Assembly: GCA_030141605.1 (NCBI GenBank)
Contig: JAQGDQ010000008.1
Location: forward strand, 1,288,501 to 1,352,500
Source: Tubiluchus corallicola
Taxonomy: Eukaryota > Priapulida > Priapulimorpha > Priapulimorphida > Tubiluchidae
Reading direction: 5' to 3'
Length of the DNA: 64,000 nucleotides
The notes under the pieces are model-generated. The model saw only the letters and a program-made list of their open reading frames with translations. It ran no database searches and had not been told where the DNA came from. Positions 1 through 54,367 of the stretch are shown piece by piece; the first letter of the stretch is position 1, and each line of letters begins with the position of its first letter. The position numbers and the translations under genes are program-made.

Positions 1-3000
1 ACACCTACACTATAATGGAGTACCTGACTGGCAGATTGGATCAAGTCACTAATCCAACCTTCATCAAAGGTGTAACATTGTTGTAAGTCATCCAATCCTT
101 AATTAAAAGTATAACACTGTTGTAAGTTTGACTAATCTAACCTTGATCAAAAAAGTAATACTGTTGTCACAACTTCAACACCTAATCAAATGTGTAACAT
201 TGTCATAACCAATCTAACTCTTGATCAAAGTTGGAATACTTCGTAGCTAATCCAACCCTTGACTGAAAAGGTAAGACTGATATAACCAACCTAACTCTTG
301 ATCAAAAGTGCAATAAAGACTCAAGGCTCTTAAACTGCAATTGCTCTAAACCCAGAAGTTAATGAGTGTCTTGACAGAAATTTTAATCTGCATTGAAGAT
401 GTATTTCGTGAAGCTGCAAGAAATTTTAACATGAAAAAGAGAAAGAAACTTATTTATTTGTGAAGATTATTTCATATTTTGCATATAAAGCAAACAATAT
501 GAAACACTGTTTCCATTCGTCAGGATGTGTCATTAGAATGCAAGAGACCAGGCTTCCTTGTCATATTCTCTTTCGCGAATTTACGACCAGCAAAAGAGCA
601 AGACGTTACCCTTTTCACCACTATCAAGACCAGTTTAAATCCACACTCAAACGGGCTGGAATTCAAACTGCAGTATTCAAAAACCAAGCCCAGCAATGTT
701 TCAACTGGTGTTGAGCCATCCACAACAACACCCAGCACTTTACAGCCAAAAGAAGAAATTTGCGATTACACAAGGTTCAACAAGCCCAACTGCACCCTCT
801 AACAATTCTCATATGCCATCTGTCTCACTAAATGTTTCATGCAATTGGTCTCCAAAGCCACTAATGTCACCATTAAAAAGGCAAACATTAGGAGCAGAAC
901 AACATTAGGAGCAACCTGATTTCTAGGACACGAAAAAAGCTGGAGACTACGATTGGGTACAAAATGCTGTATTTGTGTGAATTTTTCTAGGATGATGTCA
1001 AAGGGGTCCATCACAACAACACCACAACTAACATGCTAGGTTTAAACAAGAAAGGCAGGTTTAATATTTACCTAAAACTTCATATCTAGAAATGCAAGTT
1101 TATTTACATATTGCATCAGGTGATATAACTGAGCACCAATCACTGCACAAATAAAACAATCCCAGCTTAAACAAGAGAATCAAATTCAAAATCAGTCACC
1201 TCCTACTATGACACCATGTATTAAATATATTCCTATTTTCATAAAAAGAGCTGTTCACTTTAACGTGTGTGGTATCTGTCTTGCTGTCGTGGTAATTGAG
1301 AAAGTCTCATGTTTTGAAAATAAATACGCTCCTTATCCCTGAGGAGGTTTACCATCATCACATTATGTGGGGCAAACTTATAAAGTATAAAGTAACGACA
1401 AAACAGGCACTCGTGAAGACACACCAAGAGAAAAATAGAAAGAAATCATTCCAGCCGTTTGGTGTAATTAGAGCTCACCGGATTTCAGCGTAAAACAAAT
1501 GTCGACCATGTGAATGCCTAAAACCTTGATGTTGCTGCATAATCAAATGTCTAAACAAGGGTAATCCCAGTATATTGTAATATTAGATGACTCCAGCATC
1601 TATTTACGAAGTCTCAAAGGAGGAGAGGCAGCTAGCCAGTTTCTCGCTGGTTAGGGCTGGATAGATCTAGGAAGGTGAGCAGAAAGTCCTGTTTGAGTAG
1701 TTAATGACATGAAAAACCCCAATGTGAGTGAAAATCGAACCCAAAACCTCTAAATTGACAACAAAATGGTATAAATGTTCAGGAACCATACCTTCGAAAA
1801 AATGCCTAAGACTGCAAGAAATTTTATCATCAAACATTTTTGTATTCATAGAAGAATACTGATCATCATTATCACTCATCATCACTATCATCTTTAGTTA
1901 CAGTCAAATTTACTCATCACACACTTTACTCATGATCACACACAAGAGAATACTAATCATCGTTATCAAGCATCATAACTATCATCTTTAGTTACAGTCA
2001 AACCCAGGAGTGATGTGCATAAACATTACAAGTCCCGCTACACTAATAGTGTAAGAATCAAGGTGCGTAGCCATCAGGAGATATTACCTGTCTTCATCAC
2101 TCATTACTCATCATCAGCTCTAGCTACAGATAAATTTACGAATCATGTATGTAAAAGAAACTGCTTCGACAAGATTGATAATGATGAAAGATTTTAATGG
2201 TGTGAAAAAATAATGATAAGTCACACTTGATTCTAATTATTCATTAGAAATACACAAAAATAACCAGTAATTATGTGCATCAGCAGCATCACATAATGTA
2301 AAAAACATATGTCACTTGAAAGTGAAGGTATAAAATACTATAAAATATTTTCTTGAAAAATAAAAATGTTTATACTTTAAAAGTATTTTATGTACATTTG
2401 AGGCGATCTATTATTATGATCTGACATATATCGTCTAACGTAAACGTAGATGAACACATAAATGTGCATCAAGATAATTTAAGAAGAAATCATGAAAAGA
2501 TTAATAAGAAATAGAAAATGAGAATAACTTTTAATACAGAATAATCTGCTTTTTCTGGTGTCATATTTTGCTATAAACTATTTTTGTGAATTAAAAAGTT
2601 ATCAACTTGTTGAAAAACTTATCAGAAGAAAGCTTCTCATGCAATGGTTCTTGCCGTTTGAAAATATGACCATGACTCGAGACAAAGGTAGGTTGATTTC
2701 ACAAAGTAAGTGCTAGTCACAAATACATTTACTGTAGCATTTGCCTGTTTTAAATCTTACAGTGCCTCTATGTGTTCTGTGTTCTATGTATGTATGTGTA
2801 TATATATATATGTATATGTATATGTATGTTGTGCATGATTATAATGTAAATGCTGATACAATACTAATATGCAGAACAAAGCATACAAAAAATAATATAG
2901 AAATGACTGGTACGATCTTCCACACTCTCTATACATGGCAACCTAATAATTTAATGAACAAAGAAGGTGATATATATATACCACCATTTTATATATATAG

Positions 3001-3344
3001 CACAAATACATACATGTATAACATTTTTACCTAAACCTCTTAACCACTGCAAAACCACATTTTGTTATTGTCTGCAAACAATGAAAATGACCATGAAATC
3101 TATCGATTTTACTTTAATCTATTAAAGTTACCATGTAGAAAGACATACATGCAGTATGGGATTTAGTGATGCTTGAGTTGACATAATTGAGCTTTAAGAT
3201 GTTTCACTCGGCTACTGGGCTACACTTGAGAATCATTACTGGGCAAAAGAATCTTGCAAGTTGCTCATTTTCAAAATAAAAAATAGTGACCCATTTTTAT
3301 TACGAGTATGCATGACAATGAGCGATATGAACGTATGAACTAAC
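1..3344 (-). other. Intron 21, partial, with no exon seen
   Basis: AT-rich DNA following the exon 21 donor. It holds a degenerate tandem repeat at 45-312 and a short TATG/TA-rich stretch near 2785-2830. Small open frames around 460-1010 have no splice context or recognisable domain. Confidence 0.6.
45..312. repeat. Degenerate tandem repeat, unit about 45 bp
   Basis: Six or so diverged units share the core CTAATCCAACCNTTGATCAA followed by a variable GTGTAACATTGTTGTAA-like tail. Confidence 0.7.
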
Positions 3345-44171
<40,827 letters not shown>

Positions 44172-44173
<2 letters not shown>

Positions 44174-44184
44174 CTGTTGAGAAA
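44172..44184 (-). promoter_or_regulatory. Predicted 3' splice site just before the start codon
   Basis: On the minus strand TTTCTCAACAG ends at 44174, followed by CT and then the ATG at 44171. This places the first coding exon downstream of an untranslated exon or a trans-spliced leader. No promoter could be located. Confidence 0.6.
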
Positions 44185-44276
44185 TTTCATTCAATCTCTA
44201 CAGAAAAACACGACGATGAAAACATCTATCCCAAGTCCTAGAAGTATAAAATATCTAATATTACGCGAATGATTGC

Positions 44277-44770
44277 TTAGGTAAATGTGAGATAAAGTAA
44301 GGTGAGGTGCAAGTAAGGTAAGGTTAAGGTTAAAAAAGGTGACTTGAGGTGAGATGAGGGGAGATAAGATAAAGTAAGGCAAGGGAAGATAAGGTGAGGT
44401 AAGGATTGGATAGGTAAGGTAAGGAAAAGTAAGCATTGGAATAAGTAAGGTAAGATAAGGTAAAGTGAGGTAAGGTAAAGTAGGGTAAGGCGAGCTAATC
44501 TAAGGTAAAGTAAAGTTAGTTGAGATCGGATAAGGTAAAGTAAGGTGAAATAAGATAAGAAGGTGAGGTATGATAAGGTGAGGTGTGGTAAAACGATGCG
44601 AGGCGAGGCAAGGCAAGGCAAAGTAAGGTAAGTTAAGTTAACTTAAGGTAAGGTAATGTAATGCAATGCAATGTATCGTAGTATAAAGTAAGGTAAGGTA
44701 AGGGTAAATAAGATAAGGTAAGTAAGAAAAATCAAGTGTATGTCAAGAAAGGGCAGTGTAGGTTACGGTG
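44277..44770. repeat. AGGTA pentamer satellite
   Basis: About 490 bp of imperfect AAGGT/AGGTA units with variants such as AAAGT and GAGGT. On the sense (minus) strand it reads TTACCTTACC and lies only about 100 bp upstream of the predicted acceptor. Confidence 0.9.
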
Positions 44771-45236
44771 GACTAAGGTAAAATATAGCGTAAATACTGT
44801 GAGATAATGCAGAGTGAAGAAGAGTGATAGAGCAAAGCAAATGAAGAAAAATCATGACAAGGTATAGGCTGAAGAGTTAGGCTAACGCAAAACAAGGCAA
44901 AACGGGTAAGTGAAGGTAAAATGTAACATCGAGCAAAGGAAAATGACGTATAGACACGTAAACTGTTTAAGTTTCTGCTTGCTAAATGAAATGTCTGAAA
45001 AATGTTTACTGGCAAAAGCTAATCAGCTTTTATTGCTCTAACTTATTAGCGCTATTTTTATCAGATATGTGATGTTTGAGTATTTTTTGTTTTTAGGATG
45101 AAGCCGGTTTTGCCGAGTTGGAAACCAAAAAGATTTGAATTACTATAAACAAAATCTGGCAATTTATTATTATATCCAATAGGACATTTCACACATGTCT
45201 GTCATTTTAGGTTTGCTATGTTTCGTTGGACGTGTG

Positions 45237-45302
45237 TATTAATTATTATTTTACTTATTTATTTATTATTAATTTATTTTATTTATTTATTTATTTATTT
45301 CA
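45237..45302. repeat. (TTTA)n microsatellite
   Basis: About 65 bp of TTTA/TTAT units. Confidence 0.85.
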
Positions 45303-46821
45303 CTTCATTACTAGTTAAAGTTCATTGCCTTTGGATAAAAACCAGAGACCACTACATTAACGCAAAAACCGAATAATAGAGCATCTCACCGTTCTAGTTA
45401 ATAAAGTGCCCGCACAATTCGCCTCGTTTTGAAAAAATAGAAGGCAATATAACTTATAAACTACATACCGTTTTAGTCTTAGATTTATAGAAGTTATAGT
45501 CAAGCACAGCATGTATAAAAAGCTACGACGTTTCACTTATTTCAAAAATTTCTCCCTTTGCTCTCAGGGCCTGCTCGAAGTAGTTTGACAACCTAAGCAA
45601 AAGTACTTTTAGCGCCCCACCTCAACTACGATTCCCACTCCACCAGGCCCACACCCAAAATTTAATCTATTTTGTATATATAAAATAATATTATGGTACC
45701 TGCATATCAGTTAGGCTTATGCATGTATTGCAGGGTACTAATTAAGTGTCAGTTACGTAATAAACGTCAATCATTTTCAGTTAATCTCTGCTGACTGTCC
45801 AATCAGCGTGCTTATTTTTCACACGCCTACAGACCCGGTTCATTACCTCGGCTTTCGGGACAATCAGGGGGCATGAGCTGTAATTATATATTATCGGTGT
45901 ATGTTATATTCTTATGAAAAATGCTCAACTTTTCATTAGTTTGCGGGAGAGAAATCAACTTGGTATTGACTGCATTTGAAATGGAATTCTGCACGATCTT
46001 CAAGTATATACTCTTGCCTAGATTAATGTTAAATTGCAAGATTTTTATTGATAATAGAAAGATCTGCTGCTATTAACAATTACTTAGCTGTACTGCTCTA
46101 TGCGTAACTATGAGCAAAAGGAGGGCTAGCGTCAGTAGTATTTATCTGAAATTGCGTAATCTTAGGAAGCCAATTAAAGCGAGTATTTGTAGCAGAAAGA
46201 CAGCTCTGTCGTCGATGTGGGCGATAAATCATACATTTTGGCCCGAAAATAAAGCAGGAAATTCGTTTCATTTAATTAAATGAAACTACATAAGCAACTA
46301 CACATGTACTACATTATTATTTATTGCAAACTTAAAAATTTAAGAATGGCTTATAGAATTAGGCGCCCCGCCCAATACTTCACTAGTCGTTGGATTTTTC
46401 GTTGAGCTTAAGTCTGTAAGGCATCAAATAAACTCGACGAGAGTGATTTTGATTCTAACACCGTAACTCGAGCAATTCTTAGCAGTTTACTCACTTTCCT
46501 GCTGCCTAAGTTCAGTTAGGTAGAATCATCAGCAGCAGGGCTTCAACAGTGCAGTCAGACTCAACCATCAGCAAGACTTCGCACAGCAGGGAAACGGAAA
46601 ACAAAAAACTGTTTTCCATCCCGGTACGCATTAAGGAAGCTTCCATGTTTTTTGTCAACTACGTTTCGCGAACTAAATACAGTAACTGGTTTGGGTTATT
46701 AATATGCACTGCATTCTTCTTAATAAAAGATCAAGAACCCGCTGTACGTTAAACTAGGTAGCTTATTTGACTAAAATACTTGTCAAATGATAAATCAATA
46801 GTGTAATGAATAAAAGTCTTC

Positions 46822-46873
<52 letters not shown>

Positions 46874-46882
46874 CGATGATGA
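46822..46882. repeat. (ATG)n trinucleotide repeat
   Basis: Seventeen ATG units in a row followed by imperfect ones. The poly-Met and poly-Ile frames across it are artefacts. Confidence 0.97.
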
Positions 46883-48455
46883 TAACACTTTTTGGGAAAT
46901 GGAAATTGAAAACTTGGGGTGTAGTTCGCAAAATGTTTTTTTTATTATATACAAATACAAAAATACATATATGCGTGTATGAAATTGGTCCTTTCTTGTC
47001 CAGCCACCTCGTTAGTTTAATAAACCATTTAAACGAACTTTTGACTCGAAAGCCTCCCAGCCCCCCGCCTCCGTATTAGTAGGGAACGTAAGAAATGATT
47101 AGAAATAAAAAATAACCAGGATTCAAAGCTTCGGGCCAACTACGAGCAAAAACGGCCTCACCATGTTCGGTGAAGACTACTTTAGCTACTGATTTTTTTA
47201 TATGGTCCAAGGAAATTTCCTTCCCCTAAGATGTTTTTGGGCTAGATCAGTATGCAAACCTCATCTTATTATGAACCAAATCTGTTCAGTTTCTAGAAGG
47301 CAACCAGCTAAGCTAAGGCTGTCAGTAAATGCAGAACTTAGTCGTATTCTTTATTTTTCCAACTGTTCCTCGTACAAACTTTGCGCGCTTTTTGTAAACA
47401 GAGCTGCGGATATAAACATTCTTTCATGGATAGGCCAATTCTGACAGCTGGAGAAATTAACTGTGTAACTTATATAGCGTATATGAGCAACTCTGAAATG
47501 TCCTATTTTGTTATTTTAAAATTTAAAAATATAAAATTTCCTTTATAATTTCTTTTTATCGAAGAGATGCCATTTTTCTCAAGAAAGGTTGTATTATGAT
47601 GGCAACAACTTATAACAACGCCAAACTGATGTCAAGTCTTATAAATCTGCAGCCACAAGCGTTGTATCTTCAAAACAACAAACGTTACAATTTTTTCTGC
47701 CGAAAGAAGTTGTAACGCAGATTAGCAACACAATGATTATAAACATGCTTAATATGGAAGGAAATGAAAATTGTTATTTATATCAGTTAAGATGAAATCC
47801 CTTACAGAATATGATGAGATGGGATCAGGAGTCATGCCAGTTTCTAATTTATAAAAAACGTTATAATGTTTGTCGTTAATTCAATAAATTACTGTGGCAG
47901 TAATTAATAATTAACAAATTAATAAAAAATTGTGGCATTTGTGATTAATTTTAGTAAAATGCAAATTGGGTGAAGTTTATAACGTTTGGAGATAACTTAA
48001 AGCCGACGAGACGTTTGTGGTTGCAGTGTTACAAGGTTTGTATTCACAAGAAGTTGTTACTTTGTTGTTATTTGTTGTTTTGATGTTACAACGTCTGTCG
48101 TTGACGATTTATAACGTTTGACGTTAGTTTTCGTCAATTTTATACTTGTCGGCGAACGACATTTGTCGTCGTTATAACGGTTATGTGTGTTGTAAATGAC
48201 TGTACGATGTGTGAACGATGATGACTATGGTGACACTGATTATGACGACGATAATGACGATGAACATTACGAAATTGACGACTATGACAGTTATGGCGGT
48301 GATATAATGATTCTTTTCCCTTTACTATCAGTTTGCGTTTCTGCACAACCTTGGTTTTTGTTATAAGATATAGCCTGCTGTTTTAGTTTATGCTGGTTTG
48401 TTTGTTCTCACAGACAGCAGGACATGGTGAAATGACTCTCTACTCCTCCCTATCT

Positions 48456-48466
48456 TCTTTCAGTTT

Positions 48467-48500
<34 letters not shown>

Positions 48501-48597
48501 ATTTCTCTCTCTCTCTCTCCCCCTCTCTCTCCCTCTTTCTCCCTCTTTCTGTCTCTTTCTCTTTCTTTCTCTCTCTCTCTTCTCTTTCCTTCTCCTC
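48456..48597. repeat. (CT)n pyrimidine tract
   Basis: About 140 bp of CT/CCCT/TTTCT units on the plus strand, the opposite strand polarity from the GA tract at 37078-37352. Confidence 0.95.
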
Positions 48598-51500
48598 CTG
48601 TAGTTAAAGGATCTACGTCCATTAACCAATCCTGCTTAGTCTCTTACAAAGGCCATTCAGTGTCAAAAGTTACATCTAGCTATTTCGTAACAAAGAGCTT
48701 CAGTTCTTGAAAGGGGTTTCTGATTAAGGACTAGCGCCGCAATGTAACCCAGTACATGCTCCCACTCTGAGCAGGATCACGAAATGGCAGCCCTTGGATG
48801 CTCTCCTTCTCATCCAATGAGCATATGTCGGTGTTTGTTTTCCATTAAAAATTTCAAGGAAAATGAGAAACAGGCTCACATTGCGTTAAAATAACTTTGC
48901 TTACGCTAGAGAGAGTGCCTTAGGCGGCTTAGAGAGCAATGGTGAAGAAAAAGAAGAATACGTCGAATGCGCTTAATTAGGGGAGCCAGGGATATTCGAG
49001 TTCCTCATTTTTTGAATATATTGTGAGCTGTTTGTAAAACTCGGGTGGTCTTTGCATTTTATTGCTTGAGGCGGTGCTAGCGAACTACCTTTGAACTACC
49101 ATGAGCAATCAACGCAATTTTTATTGCATTCATAATAACCTTCCCATAGATGACTTAAAGGAAAGGCCAAGCCTTCTAGGAGGTTAGGCTTACTTCTATA
49201 TCCGCGAAAAATGTTAGAAGGAATTAGTAATAAACCCGCAATAAACGCCTCGCGTAATTAGCAAAATCACTTTTAAAGTCGCGATCATTTCATGCTTGGG
49301 AGCGCCCATTCTTCTTCCAATGACGTCATTCGTCATGAAGAAAAGAAGCGCACTGTCAATTTTCGTCAAAAATATAACATGTTTTTAGAAAAAAATAAAT
49401 AGCCGATTTTGCAACATTTTTGTGTGAATACAGTATTAGCTAAACTGCAGATGTTTGAATTAGTTTAAAGCAGCGCCCGTTTATGGAAAGCCACGATGGG
49501 CTTACGAAAAGTCACAAAAACTCTCCCAGTTACGTAGTAATTTTCAAGCGAATGGCGGCAACCATCACGCCTAAAAATCAATTTTGCAAATTTCTTTGCT
49601 ATTTTTTTCTACGTTTAAGTGATAACAATAAAATAAACCTAACATACTGAGTGACTTGTTATTTCCTTTAAATAATTAAACAGAAGCTGCGCAATGCACA
49701 TGTTCCCAGGCACATACGAGTATAACGCATAACTGAGAAGAATGTTATAAACATAATTATAGGGAGATACTTAGTACGGTAGGATTCCTAATATTCTAAC
49801 ATGCTAAAAGAAATGGAAAGAGTAAAGTACATATTGTGGTCTGTTATTATACACCCATAGTTTTCACTCTTAATCCCCCATTTAAACAGTCAGGGGTCCC
49901 CGCCGTAATTAAGCGACGCTAAAAACTGTCATTCTTGTATAACACGCATCCCGGATATGTGTCTAGACTATCATGCTTTCTCGGTGAAAACCGAAACTCT
50001 GCAAGAAAGCAATGGCGATGTGCAAAAACTTCGGCCTGTGATTTGCCAACTCTCGTTTAGTAAAATGTTATCGGCGAGACGTGTCACCCAAACTGCTGCG
50101 TCAAGCATTACGCAAGTTGCGTTTTATCGATGTCATTCATTTGATTTCAGGACGCCCGATGGTGCCATCGGGCAATTATACCTATTATTTCAATTTGATT
50201 ACGTATAATATGTCGATTATAACAGTTTTTATTTTTCTACTATAAAGACATCAGCGGATTATTTAAAATTCGAATTGTTTAGCGATACTTAGATTACTGA
50301 AGACTGAAATGGCCACTGGACACTGACCACACTGAACACTAGGTCTCCGCAGTCTATAGTGTTCTTCAAGTAGCACGAAAGTTCTATTAATATTCAACCT
50401 TTGTGGAAAAACAAACAAATCTGAGAGTTAATCTCTTCAAGTTATACACGTTGTACAGCCTTAAAATAACAGTCTAAACTGAAATGTTTAAATAATTTTC
50501 ATACAAATGACATTCTTGTTAGATTAAAACTTTAAATTCTTTAACTTCTTTAAGCAGAACAAATTCATGAATAGGGTTTTTATAAGGGATGATAATTTTC
50601 TAATCGAAATCACTAAAACGAGCCCACGTGTTGATAGGCGAAGTCATTTTATTTATTAAACTAAAATGTTCGCTCCCTTCTTGCTACAGTAATGATTCTT
50701 AATGGTGTCAAACAGGTTTTAAAGTAATTTATTGTATGCTGCAAGGCTGTGCATCTGAAATACAAGTAGGGAGGCAAAAACCATAAACGTTTGGTTAAAA
50801 TGGTTTCACTACCCCTCTACTTCCACTACATGCAGCCATTTTTATTGTGTATAAATGTACATCATGTTCAGGGCTTTTCGTTACACTAAAACCCGAAATT
50901 TTTTGCTTGCCTTTATGTAAACACAATCTACTGGCAGTTTTTCTATTCGCCTTGGAAACTGAGAACTTCAGAAAACTGAAAACTTTACGAAGTTCTGTCA
51001 TTGCCATGGAATGACGTAATACGCTTAAGTCAAGAGAACGCATATCGTATACCACCTTTAACACATTGTGCAGCAGCCAGTTGATGCTATGTAAAAGTTA
51101 ATTTTTATCAAACTGACCGGCGCGAGCGAGATAATTATGCGGCCTTGAGCGAGCTAATAATTATTTGTCTCCCAATAACGTATTTTAAAAAATGAACTGC
51201 TTACATGGCATCCTTAGCATCGCAATTTACGTAGATTTCACTTAATTTGGAACAAAATTTACAAAAAGATTCGAAAAATCAGTAAGAAACATCCACTGTT
51301 TTTTTATGCGCTTAGTATACTAGTATTATGTTAGATTATTCGTAACATTGAAGAAAATTCGTTGATTTCAGTTGGTGGTATTAATTTTTGCTGATGTTTA
51401 CCATTTAAATTAATTTTAATTTTTAAATGTTTTCACACAAAAGGCGGGAGAGAGCTATAACTATGCTCGATAACTCACCTACGTACCATACACTTAAAAA

Positions 51501-53027
51501 TATAGCAATTTTGTACGGTATAAGCACGTATGAAATCAGCATTTAAGATTTAATGTAATGAAAACAAAAATGCGGGAACCAAAACAAATTCCCGTAAGGT
51601 GGCTTGCAGAGACAGAGAGCCGTAAAACCATTGAAGCATGTAGAAATGTCTGGAAAAACTTTTACAACTTGAGTAACTGTAAGTAATATCGTGGCTGTAG
51701 ACATGCGGAAACTTTTAACACTTGGACTTCCGCACAAGGAACATATTTAATTTACGCTTAAGTATATTTTTTATACGTCTAGGTATAAAACAATTTGTCA
51801 ACTGTTTTTTTCAAGTGTATTAAGTAGTTTACAAGTTATTATTGTAGATCTGGCATAGCCTTAGACGTGTAAGACTGCGTACGTACATACATACATACTA
51901 CAGGGTTAGCAAAGCTAATCCTTTCCATATTACTGAAACTACATTGTTCTTAATTTTAAGCCATAAAGCATAAATTTGGCCGTTTCTTTTATGTCAGAAA
52001 TTGTACGGCTTACAGCTGGCAATTGAATATAAACAAAAAAGCTCTCAGTACAACAATTAGATTTTACAGGTACAAAAACAATGAATTCACAAGGTAGGTA
52101 CTGAAGCCAAGTAAAAGCCAAGTCAAGCTATAGAAGAGGGACGGTATATAATATTTTTTACCGTTAGAATGATTAATTAAAGAAACGCTCTTGCGTAAGT
52201 AAATTCTTGATCAATTTGAACTATCGTATTGAAAACTTTCGCGTGTATGCGGACCGCAGTTTAATTGCCACAATGATTGAAAAATGTCTTTTCCCTGATA
52301 GGAATCACATAAAACTTTCGTCGATGCGTTACGGTAATGACATCCGCTGCTCATTAACCTATTATCACTTGTCATTACCACAGTCATTACCGCTCGACTG
52401 AAGTTCTAAAACGCCTGTTGCCTCTACTTCCTCGCATTTTTTCACTTTACTAAAGAGGGTATTTTTTTCTAAGGTAGAATAACGTACCTTAAAAATTTCT
52501 TAGATATTTGCGAACATACCAGCGGAGGAAAGCACTCCCACACTTCGCCTGATTGCGCACTTCAGAAACACGAGAACTGAAAATAGATGGCTGTGCTAAT
52601 GTGCTTTCGAACACCCTTGCTCCTCGCCCGCTGGTAACTCAATATAGCACAACAGAGAGTCTCTTTCCATATTTGTAACTGACGTATAAAAGATGGTCAG
52701 AGACTTCAGAGCGGTTTCAACTTGTGGCGGGGACTGACCACTGCACTGACCAGAAGCCGCCACTGTTCATCAGATGTATCAGCTTCGGAGATTTACTACG
52801 ATACACAAGCAGGCTCATTTGACTGGATGAAGTTCTTTTGCTTATAAGCCCCACGCCCTGATACTAATCTTATTTTCTTACAAAACTTATCTAAACTTCC
52901 GTTAACATGAGAGTCAAACCAACTCTTCATAGAGTTGAACCGTGTTCAAAGTTTAATTTTAATTTTTTTTCATGTACGCTTAAAATCGTATGAAAGTCAT
53001 TATTGAAATGAGCTAGGTAAGGTAAAG

Positions 53028-54367
53028 CAGGGCCGGATTTAGATCAACAGAAACCTTAGGTTATTCCACTCGTGAAGCGTGGTTCCACTCCTTCACCTCC
53101 CTATTAAAGAAAGAGAAGAGTGTTTTAAGAACTTTTAAACAAAATCAAACTCTAAAAATGCAGCTAGTCAAGAACAATGAGAAGGCGGGGAGGATGGGAC
53201 GATAAAAAGCTCGTTAAGCTTAAAACCCCATCCGTGCTGTAGCTATAAGCTACAAAACTTAGTGATGATAATGGGTGTATGTGTATAAAATTATACAATT
53301 AACAGTTTCTCCTCTGCAAGGCATTAAAGTCATTGTTAAATGCATGAGTTATTTTAAAAAATTTAAATTAATGCTGTGAAAAACTTTTTGGAATAAGTGA
53401 ACTTAAACATTCTATTGAATTAGCAGGAATTTTTAAGAAAATGAAATTGTAAGTTTATTATTAGAAGATTACATAGAAGGCCTTCAGCCCAAAGCTTAAC
53501 AATTTTTTGTTGCCTGAAAAGTGCTGGTAAAACGATCATGACCACCTGACAGCCAGTATATGTGACATTTTTAGACCCTACTTTATATATAATATTTATG
53601 TTCTTTTAGCAGTCAGTTTTAAAATGCGTATTAAGAAATAAGGAAGTTACAACTCCAGTAAGAGTATTTCTTCTGGCATACCTCGTATCATCAAAAGTTT
53701 AATGTTTATCAGGAAGGTTGATGATAGTGCAAACACAGAGTTAATTAAGTTTTGATGCCAAACTTGAAGAACAGAAAATATGAAAAAAAGTTGGAATACA
53801 TGGTGGATTTGAATCAGGGTCTACAAAATTAATCAAAAATAAGAAATCAAGAAGTAATTGATTAGAATCACTCTGTATAGTATAGTGTGAACCGTCTAAC
53901 ATTGGACATGTTGAATTTGGTTGGTGGCTAGACTATCTGTAAGGGATGAACTTGAACATATAAGTTGACTTTAAGACTATAATAATTAAAATTTTACCAG
54001 GACTTGTTTAATATTGTCACTTGAATGCACCGAATGTTCAGTGCATTGCTCAACGACTCTTGTTTTTGGGGTCTTAAAAATACCTGTTTGCCATGTAGTT
54101 CGAAACAATTAAGTTAATATTAAGAGTTTCACAATTAAGAAATAACCACAACGTTTTTCCTCTAATTTTATTTGATAAAGGTTTCTGTGAAACAGAAAGC
54201 GCGGTTCTTTAAGCGTGTGTATCACCGTACAAATAAATGAAGCAACAATGTAAAAAATGTATGGCAAATTGACAACGTCAAAAAATATTATACACATTGA
54301 CTTGAGGTCTCATAGATTTTGAGCTCCTAGGCTTAAGCTTGTCTACCTATAAGTAAGTCCGTCGCTG
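53028..54367. mobile_element. Possible degenerate hAT-like element
   Basis: The left end CAGGGCCGGATTTAG and the right end, which in reverse complement reads CAGCGACGGACTTAC, form imperfect inverted ends of a type common in hAT elements. Flanking 8-mers agree at only about 5 of 8 positions. No transposase frame is seen. Low confidence. Confidence 0.4.

Noticed and set aside
460-1014. Overlapping small frames, one with AGDYDW-like residues resembling an Ig F strand
   Set aside because: The residues are on the plus strand, opposite to the gene, with stops around them and no Cys/Trp framework.
44191-44621. Leu/Pro/Tyr-rich minus-strand frames just upstream of the first coding exon
   Set aside because: Produced by the AGGTA pentamer satellite; they do not connect to the Ig1 exon.
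48390-48710. Ser/Leu-rich 106-codon frame and its antisense
   Set aside because: Produced by the CT tract.
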